DNA of 64,000 bases from Bettongia penicillata ogilbyi. Taxonomy: Eukaryota > Chordata > Mammalia > Diprotodontia > Potoroidae. The position numbers and the translations under genes were made by a program. Each line of letters opens with the position of its first letter. Position 1 is the first letter of the stretch. The stretch lies in contig JAJHZJ010000694.1 in the NCBI GenBank assembly GCA_023548195.1, forward strand, positions 62,001-126,000. The letters are read 5' to 3'. Positions 57,155 through 64,000 of this stretch are shown one piece after another. The notes below the pieces were generated by a model. That model ran no database searches. It was not told the DNA's origin and saw only the letters and a program-made list of their open reading frames with translations.

Positions 57155-59490
57155 TCCAATGCTCGATTGGTATGGTACTAAACCTATAAATTAACTTAGG
57201 TGTTATCATCATTTTTTTAATATGAATAGTGAAAAATCATGAACAATAAGCATTTCCAAATAAGTCATTGTTTATTTCTTTAGAATATTTTGAAATATGT
57301 ATTTTTATATCTATGTCTACATGATTTGAAAGAGTACTTATGTTTCTATGACTTGAATGGGTCTTATTTTGCCAAGGGCCACTCAAGATTCAAAATTTTC
57401 TCATGATTTTATGAAATTTATAGGTATTTTAAAAGAAATTTCCTATTATTTAAAACTATTTTATAACCTGTATATGGCATTGTTATTAATTTTTCTAAGT
57501 TTATTTTGTATTTTGTTACTTTCCTGATAGTATTATATGATACAATGTACATAAAGTACTTGAAATATAACATATGTAGCATTTCAAATATCTTAAAGCA
57601 CTATAATAATTGGCTATAATCAGCATAATTAATGGATTTCTTTTATTTGCTAGTTCTCTGAAATTTTCTAAGTAGCCATGTCAGCAGCAAAGGTGATAGC
57701 TCTTTCTCTTCTTTGACTATAATATATTTATGACTTTAATTTGTTTCTTGATCTGTTACTGTTAGCATTTTTAGAACTGTCAAGTATAATAAGAGAATAA
57801 AAGGACTGTATATGATGATAGGATGATAGGATTTTTATGCATAGATGAGCAATATTCTAAGGATTTTATGTATTAATAATGTGAGTTGGGGTATTTTCTA
57901 ATATATTACTCTCCTAATGTTGAACAATTCTTTCAAGTAAAAATCCAACTTGATTAGAGTGATTTTTTTCTTTCGATATGATACTGTAGTCTTTGTGAAA
58001 CGATTTGATTTTAAAATTTGAATTCATATTCAGTAGTTTATTGATCATTATTATTTTTCTTTATCTTTCCCATGTTTAGGTAATGAGGCTATATTCATCT
58101 CAAAAAGAGATTGATAGTGTTTTCTTTCTAAAACTTTGAGTATCTTTTAATATTATAGTAAATAACTATTTTTGTAATATTAGATAGAATTTACAAGTAA
58201 CTCTATCTGGGACAGAGGTTTGGTCCTTTGGTAATTCCGTTACAACTAGTTCAATTTAATATACTGAAAAGGAGATTATTTAAGTTGTCTATTTCATGTT
58301 CTATTATGTTGTGAATTTTAAAAATATACTCCATTTATTTTAAATTTTCAGTTTTGCTTCCATTTGGTTTGAATCATTCTTTTTATTTCTACTGTACTGT
58401 GGCTTGATCTTGTTCATTTTTTTTTGGTGATGTGATTATCTTTTCTGCTTTTTTGAACAGAATATCTAAAGATTTAATGATTTTGTAAGTCTTCATAAAG
58501 ACTACATTTTAGTTGTTTTTAAATTCTATAGTCTATTTTCCAAGTCATTTATTCCTCCTTTAATTTTAGAGATTTCATCTTTTGTGATTATTTTGGGTTT
58601 ATTTTGTAATTTTGAATTATATGTCTAAATCAGTCCCTTCTTACATCTTTGAACATGTTCTCTGATAACTGATTTAACTATAACTTTTGGTATGCTGATC
58701 ATTATCATTCACTTTCATCTAGTTATTATTTCTATAATTTGTTGTTTGACCCACTCATTATTAAAAATCCTTTTATGTCTGCATCGTCTTGTGTATCTTC
58801 CTTGCAGGAATAGGACAACTAAGTGGTAGAGTGGATAGAGTACTTGACTAGGAGTTAGGAAGAACTGAGTTTGAATTTTACATGCCTTAAATGAATACTA
58901 GTTGCGTGACCTGAGTAAATCATTTGATCTCTCTATTTACCAGTTTCCTCAATTCTAATATAGCAACTTTCTCATAAGATTGTTGTAAGAGTCAATTGAA
59001 TTAATATATATAATATAATATATAATAATATATTAATATAATATTAATAATTATAAATAATTATAAAATTAATATAATATATAACATAATATTTATAAAG
59101 TACTTACAAACCTCAAAGCACTACATAAATGCCAATGGTTGTTATTATCATATTAATTACTACATTATTGTTTGCAGATCTAAAAGTGGTGTGCTTAATA
59201 TTTGTTGCTATTTTAATTTCTTAATTTCCATGTGATTTGTGATATGATAATGATCTACTTTTATAAAGGTCACATAGTTCTAAAAGATATAGATAGATTT
59301 TTTTAAGATTCCTGTTCAGAAGGTTCCATGAGACTCTCAATTCTAAATCTCCAAAATTTATTTGTCTATATTTTCTTTTTAATGTCCAATTCTGATAGAA
59401 GAATATTAAAGTTCCCTATAATTATTCTCAATATTTTTGCAATTAAGATCAATATTTTTTAAATTCATATTTTGTATAGGATTTATTTTG
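57155..59490 (-). mobile_element. LINE-1 ORF2 remnant, antisense, split by a SINE
   Basis: Read on the plus strand this is T-rich antisense L1. It has the C-terminal region ('gacttgaatgggtcttattt', 'taagtagccatgtcagcagc'), the RT region ('gacagaggtttggtcctttg', 'cctttaattttagagatttc'), then 'tttgttgtttgacccactca' and the endonuclease side ('agaagaatattaaagttccc'). About 2 kb of ORF2 remain with no long open frame, so it is old. A SINE (58803-59155) sits inside. Confidence 0.75.
58803..59155 (+). mobile_element. MIR/WSINE-like SINE nested in L1, with AT expansion
   Basis: The head 'aactaagtggtagagtggat' and 'agagtacttgactaggagtt', B-box area 'gagtttgaattttac', 'taccagtttcctcaattcta' and end 'caaagcactacataaatgcc' show a tRNA-derived CORE-SINE. 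An expanded ATA/TAA-rich tract of about 90 bp (59000-59095) interrupts it. Confidence 0.75.
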
Positions 59491-59640
59491 TGCCTCTTAA
59501 TTCCCCCTACAAAAATATGAGCTTTCTGAAGTCAATAATTATTGCATTTATGGCTTTACATCTCCCTGGCACCTAGCACAGTGCTTGGAATGTAATACAA
59601 TATAATAAAACATGAAAACACAATAAAATCATTTTAAAAG
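59491..59640 (+). mobile_element. LINE2 3' end, sense
   Basis: 'gagctttctgaagtcaataa', 'catctccctggcacctagca' and 'cagtgcttggaatgtaatac' are the L2 terminal blocks. Confidence 0.65.
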
Positions 59641-59644
59641 AAAA

Positions 59645-59705
59645 ATAAGAGCAGTAGGTATTTACTAAGTGCCTACCATGTACCAAGCACTGACCTTAAT
59701 AATTT
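59645..59705 (-). mobile_element. LINE2 3' terminus, antisense fragment
   Basis: 'gtaggtatttactaagtgcc' and 'taccatgtaccaagcactga' match the antisense L2 3' end. Confidence 0.5.
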
Positions 59706-60034
59706 TTAAAATATACTCATGTATTGATGATAAGTACAACACCAATATGGGTTTTTAATATTAAATTAATTCAATATGAGAATAGATATTTTGAAGTAAT
59801 ATTATTTAAATAATTTAATAGTACTAAATATGGCATGTGTTCTGTTAGAATTAGGCACAGAAATCTACTGTCCTATGCATTTTTAAATAAGGAATCTAGA
59901 GGTTCTTCAGTAGGCACGTTATTCCACTGAGATAAATTTTAATAACTTTAGCTACTTGATATTTGAGGTATAAAAAAGAAATGGATATGGATGACACTTT
60001 CATATGGTTGTTAATATTTCATACTTATTTGTTT

Positions 60035-60446
60035 GAGATACACCTATTCATTCATTTTGATTGTTCAGTTGTTGGGCAATGGATATCGTTTTATATTTGA
60101 ATTGATACATTATATTTTGCATATTACTCCTTGTTAAAAAAAATTTCAAGGAAGTTTTCCTCCAATTGTTTCTCTCCTAATCGCAATTGTATTTGTTTTG
60201 CTGTACAAAAATTTCCCAAAATTATGTAATCAAAATTATCTACTTTACTTTTAGGACTATACCATCACCTTCAGTTGTGAAAATCTTTTGCCCTCTTTAG
60301 AACTTGATAGATGATAGATAGAGATATACATAGATATAAAGTTAAAAATAATTTTTATTCTTAGATATTCTATCCATTTAAAATTCTTCATGGTATAAAT
60401 GCAAGTGCTAATCTAACATATATATATATATGTATGTGTGTATATA

Positions 60447-60490
<44 letters not shown>

Positions 60491-61205
60491 CATTGCTTTC
60501 TAGATTTGACAAAAGTTTTGCCAAGAAAGGAGTTCTTGCCCAGTCTTAGTAATCTTGTATTTAGTGAAAATGCTTGATTATTTCTGTGGTTTGTAAATCC
60601 TATGAACTTTATCAATCAACTTTTCTACTTTTTAAAATGAAACCAAATAGTTTTGGTAGTGAGTTTCACATATACTTTAGAATTCAGTATTTATAGACAT
60701 ATTGAAATTATTGTTTTTTTACTCCTTCAGATGAAAGTTATTATTTTGCTTAGCTCTATTAAATAATACTTTGATACCATAACTGATATAATATTAAAAA
60801 AGATAGATTAATCGCAATAGTAACGTTAGTTTAATGCCATTTTTATAGCTCAACCTGGTTATAAAATATAATGTTTTGTACCTTTAAAATATGTCTTTAT
60901 TTTATATCAATGTTCATTATAAATACTGACCTATAGTTTTCTTTTTCTGTTTTATTTCTACCTGGTTAATATATTAGGAACATATTTTTTAACAGGAAGA
61001 ATTTTTCTATTTTAGCAAACAACATATATAACTTTGTTACTATTTGTTTTCAAAATGTTTCTTAAAATTCACTTGTAAACCTAGGTCTAGGATTCTTTTT
61101 GTTTGGAAGTTTACTGTCTGAGATCAGATTACATAAATTACCTACTGCTTCTGCTACTCTGGATATTTTATAATTTAATAAGTATTCATCTGTACCATTT
61201 AAGTT
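60035..61205 (-). mobile_element. Second LINE-1 ORF2 remnant, antisense
   Basis: Plus-strand text has the antisense L1 C-terminal landmarks 'tttgctgtacaaaaatttcc', 'atgtaatcaaaattatctac', 'atttctgtggtttgtaaatc' and 'accaaatagttttggtagtg', then RT-side text 'cttgtaaacctaggtctagg' and 'cctactgcttctgctactct'. Both this fragment and the one at 57155-59490 contain the 'cttgtgaacccatctggtcc'-equivalent region, so they are separate copies. Confidence 0.7.
60417..60488. repeat. (TA)n/(TG)n microsatellite
   Basis: TA units with embedded 'tatgtgtgta' words, inside the antisense L1 remnant. Confidence 0.93.
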
Positions 61206-61364
61206 ATCCTATTGGTAAGCATATACCTCAAAGGATTCATGCACTTTTTGCAATGGCAATGAATTGAAAACCAAGAAAATAATTATGGAATGGCTTTACA
61301 AGTTTTGCTACATGAATGCCAAGGAGAGGTATACAGTTAACATGCAAAGATTGACGCTAAAGGA

Positions 61365-61436
61365 AGTAGCGTGTGTGTATACGTGTATGGATGTGTGTAT
61401 ATATATATACACATACATACATATATATGTATGTAC
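61365..61436. repeat. TG/TA-rich microsatellite
   Basis: 'gtgtgtgtatacgtgtatgg' followed by TA units and 'acatacatacatatatatgt'; a partly palindromic tract. The Tyr/Ile/Thr/His-rich frames on both strands are artefacts. Confidence 0.9.
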
Positions 61437-61484
61437 ACATGTGTGGGCTAAACAATGTATATAATGGGGGGAAACATCCATATT

Positions 61485-61690
61485 ATATAAAAACAATTAT
61501 ATAAAATTATATAATAATATAATTATTATATAAATAATATGTACAATATAATTGTAACAATATTATATATCACATCATATTCCATATTACAATATATCAC
61601 GTATAACTATATAATCATATAAGATATATAATTATATAAATAATATAATAGAAATTATATAAATTCTATAAACTCAATTATACTATATAA
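61485..61690. repeat. AT-rich low-complexity block with inverted repeats
   Basis: About 200 bp of 'tataattattatataaataa'-type sequence, nearly free of G and C apart from a short 'atcacatcatattccatatt' stretch. Confidence 0.85.
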
Positions 61691-61905
61691 AAATGATAAC
61701 AAGCAAATCTGATCCCCAAACAGAGATATGATCATGTATCTTTCTCCCTTCTATGCAGACTTGGGGGTGTATAGGTGTAGAATACTGCATGTCATTGTTG
61801 ATATGTTTGATTCCTGGTGTGTTTTGTTTTTCAGTCTTTTTCCCTTCTTTTCCATTTTTTGTCATAAAAAAGATCACGAGCCTCTGGAAGTGGATCTCTT
61901 TTCTA

Positions 61906-62165
61906 GAGGAAGCTAGATGGCAGTGAATAAAATGCTACGGCCTGGAGACAAGAAGATACAAGTAAAAGTTGAGCTTCACTTATTAGCTGTGACTACAGAC
62001 AAATTATCTAACTTCTGTCTGTCTCAATTTTTCATCTGTAAAACAGGGATCATAATAGTACTTCTCTCCCAGGATTGCCATGAGAAGAAAAGGAGACAAC
62101 ACTTATAAAGTCCTTTGCCAACCTTAAGTTGCATTGTAAATGCTAACTGCTCTTATGGTTGTTTT
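61906..62165 (+). mobile_element. MIR/WSINE-like CORE-SINE
   Basis: Complete block order: head 'agctagatggcagtgaataa', 'agctgtgactacagacaaat', 'tttttcatctgtaaaacagg', 'ataatagtacttctctccca' and end 'aagttgcattgtaaatgcta'. It follows the L1 3' end directly. Confidence 0.8.
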
Positions 62166-62438
62166 ATATTATTTTATTATTATATGACATGCTATAATAT
62201 TAGCTAATAAGGGCCATATAAGGAAATGTACCATTTCATAAAAATAAAAGACATGTGAACAAAGAAGCTAGAAAAATCTAATAAAGAGAATCAATCAATG
62301 CATTAATCAGGAAGCATTTATTAGAAATATACTACATAGTATGCACATTAACAAAGACAAGACCTCTTGGAGGTGAAAACAAGGGCTTGGCTGGGCTCTG
62401 ATCTGGAATCATAAAGGGCTTGCCCCAGCGTCGTGTCA
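62166..62438. other. Unassigned DNA
   Basis: A T/A-rich start; a short antisense L2-like word near 62310-62345 ('gaagcatttattagaaatat'). No gene. Confidence 0.4.
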
Positions 62439-62439
62439 G

Positions 62440-63115
62440 TCACGCAGTTTTACCAATTCTGTCTTTATCATTCTACCCCGCAATTACTCCAACCAACTTA
62501 ATCAGTTGCTAAGACTCACCAACTCCACATACAGAAATAAGTCCTCTGCTCACACACTGCAACCACCTTAAATCAGGCCTTCATAACTTTTCACCTAGAC
62601 TATCGTAATAGCCTCTTCATCTCTCTCCCTCCCTCCAGCATCTCCCCTCACTACCTATACACCAGAATCCTTCCATAGGGAAATTCCTAAACCCTAGATC
62701 TGACCATGTCCTGCTCCTGCTCAAGAGCTCCAGTGGTTCAAAACTGCCTCTGGGACAAAATGCAAAATTTTCTGTTTAAAATGTAAAGACCTTCACAATT
62801 TGTCTATGTACCTCTCCAGGCTTACTGTATATAAATCTTCTTTTGCATTATGGATTCTACATTCCAGTCAAAAGGGCCTACTTCCTGTTCCATTCTCCCT
62901 TCAAAGAAATTACTTTGTATTTACTTTTCATAGATTTGTATTCCTTAATCTGTGTGCATAGTGTTTCCTCCACAGACAAATGTAACTTCCTTGAGGGCAG
63001 GGACAGGGTTTCTTCTTTTTTTAATCTTTGTATCTCTTGGGCTTAGAAGTAAATCTAGAATATGATGTATTTGATGAATCCCTCATAAAAGAATGAATAA
63101 ATGAACACAAATTGT
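62440..63115 (+). mobile_element. LINE2-like C-terminus and 3' end, sense
   Basis: 'cacctagactatcgtaatag', 'tagatctgaccatgtcctgc', 'gtggttcaaaactgcctctg', 'gtaaagaccttcacaatttg', 'cattccagtcaaaagggcct' and 'ccttgagggcagggacaggg' give sense L2 order through to 'gaatgaataaatgaac'. Well preserved non-coding end. Confidence 0.85.
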
Positions 63116-64000
63116 TAAGAGGAATAAGGAAGTATATGGGGAAAAAACTGCCTAGCAGGCAAGTGTCTTATGGCTGGAATTACATAGTTTTCGATCACAA
63201 AACACCCAACTCCTTTAGGTAGTGCAATATTATGTGGGGGAGCCCTCATTATTTCATCAATTTGTAACGTGACAGGACTTCAACCATCTCAGAAGGATGC
63301 CCACCTATATTTTTTCAGAAGATTTTCAGGGAAGGCTATTCCCTGGGAAAATTGCTGTAATAATCTACGTGGCTAGTTAATTCAAGTAATTATAATGCCA
63401 TGTTAAGTTTGGTTAAGGTTGTGGGTTCATTCACCATATTCTGTCTCATAATCTTAAAGCACCATCTCACTAATGTATGCCAACGGTCAGAAGGGGGACA
63501 GAGAAAAAGCAAATCAGAACTAGAAAAATAACTCTAAATCTTGCTATTGATGGTTCCTGCATGATGTAACAAAAGAAAATCTCATATCCTCAGCAATCAT
63601 AGCTTCCATCCTTTTCCCTAACACAAATTATTATACACTACAGACTATCCATTCATGTGAACCATTGCTACCAGAGAATAATATGGTCAATATGACAAAT
63701 AAAAATGAAAAACAAAAACTACAAATTGGAGAAAACTGCTCATAAAATATAAAAAAGAAAGAGGTTTTATAATACATAAGTACATAAAAGATGTGCTCTA
63801 CATAAACTGACATATCTTGCCCAACTAGGCATTAAGATGGTTACTTCAGGTGGTTACCCTGAACACTAAAAGTTTAAGCCAATGTTTCAGAGTTCTGGTT
63901 TGGACCTTAGACAAAACAGACTGTCATGTCACAAGAAATATGAAAGTGAAAGTGAAACTTGAGATAGGAGAGAATGGTGGTAGAAAGACTACTTAATATG
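63116..64000. other. Unassigned DNA to the window edge
   Basis: No repeat or gene recognised; open frames are short and domain-free. Confidence 0.4.

Larger units (their letters stand above)
61210..61905 (+). mobile_element. L1 ORF2 end and 3' UTR, sense, with repeat expansion
   Basis: 'gaattgaaaaccaagaaaat' and 'aattatggaatggctttaca' match the L1 ORF2 end. After TG/TA and AT arrays, the 3' UTR resumes with 'ttctatgcagacttgggggt', 'tttcccttcttttccatttt' and 'gcctctggaag'. The same order as the copy at 54270-54875 supports one family. Confidence 0.6.

Noticed and set aside
57155..59490. Endogenous retrovirus pol
   Set aside because: Antisense text matches L1 ORF2 order; no LTRs, primer-binding site or gag/env signatures were seen.
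60035..61905. One L1 with a 5' inversion made by twin priming
   Set aside because: The sense and antisense parts both contain the ORF2 C-terminal region, so they cannot come from one twin-primed copy.

Overview
The window looks like AT-rich, gene-poor nuclear DNA from a marsupial mammal. The evidence is the repeat content. There are Mar1-type CORE-SINEs with a BovB/RTE-like tail, and a complete ORF1-only LINE-1 (HAL1 type) that starts with the classical L1 5' end GGAGGAGCCAAGATGGCGG and ends in a marsupial-type purine-rich L1 3' UTR. Many old LINE2, L3/CR1, MIR/THER-like and hAT/mariner remnants fill the rest. No bacterial-style operon, rRNA, true tRNA gene, CRISPR array or intact long host gene is visible. 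Repeat family names are from memory of these families; no database was searched.

Layout. 1-7.3 kb: mostly unassigned AT-rich sequence with MIR-like SINEs, a CA/TA microsatellite and an L1 3' end (5.7 kb). 7.3-20.3 kb: a hAT MITE, four antisense L2 blocks (8.4, 11.2, 13.8 and 19.8 kb), two Mar1 SINEs, and a mariner-like palindromic MITE nested in the third L2 block. 20.3-27.1 kb: AT-rich unassigned DNA, an L1 tail, L2 pieces and a long (TA)n array. 27138-29806: the HAL1 element, the clearest single insertion, bounded by a 13-bp target-site duplication and containing an ORF1 broken by two frameshifts and two in-frame stops. 30-40.4 kb: L2 plus strand, four Mar1 SINEs, an RTE-like reverse-transcriptase C-terminal remnant (33.4-34.3 kb), MIR-type SINEs and an L3/CR1 piece. 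40.5-41.1 kb: a candidate terminal protein-coding exon on the minus strand (69 codons, splice acceptor, stop, AATAAA about 400 nt downstream). It is the only credible host coding sequence I see, and I do not recognise the protein. 43.7-45.7 kb: an antisense L2 next to a sense L2. 45.7-53.2 kb: strikingly poor in recognisable transposons, with clusters of homeodomain, POU-octamer and E-box words, so a candidate conserved regulatory interval. 53.2-64 kb: L2, two long antisense L1 ORF2 remnants, two related sense L1 3' ends, a second hAT MITE, SINEs and TA-rich arrays.

The genes do not form a pathway; the window is a record of successive retrotransposition. The autonomous partners (L1, L2, RTE) are present only as dead fragments, and the non-autonomous ones (HAL1, Mar1, MIR-like) appear to share 3' tails with them. 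I found no convincing new biological system. The best leads are the candidate terminal exon, the repeat-poor interval at 45.7-53.2 kb and the full-length HAL1.
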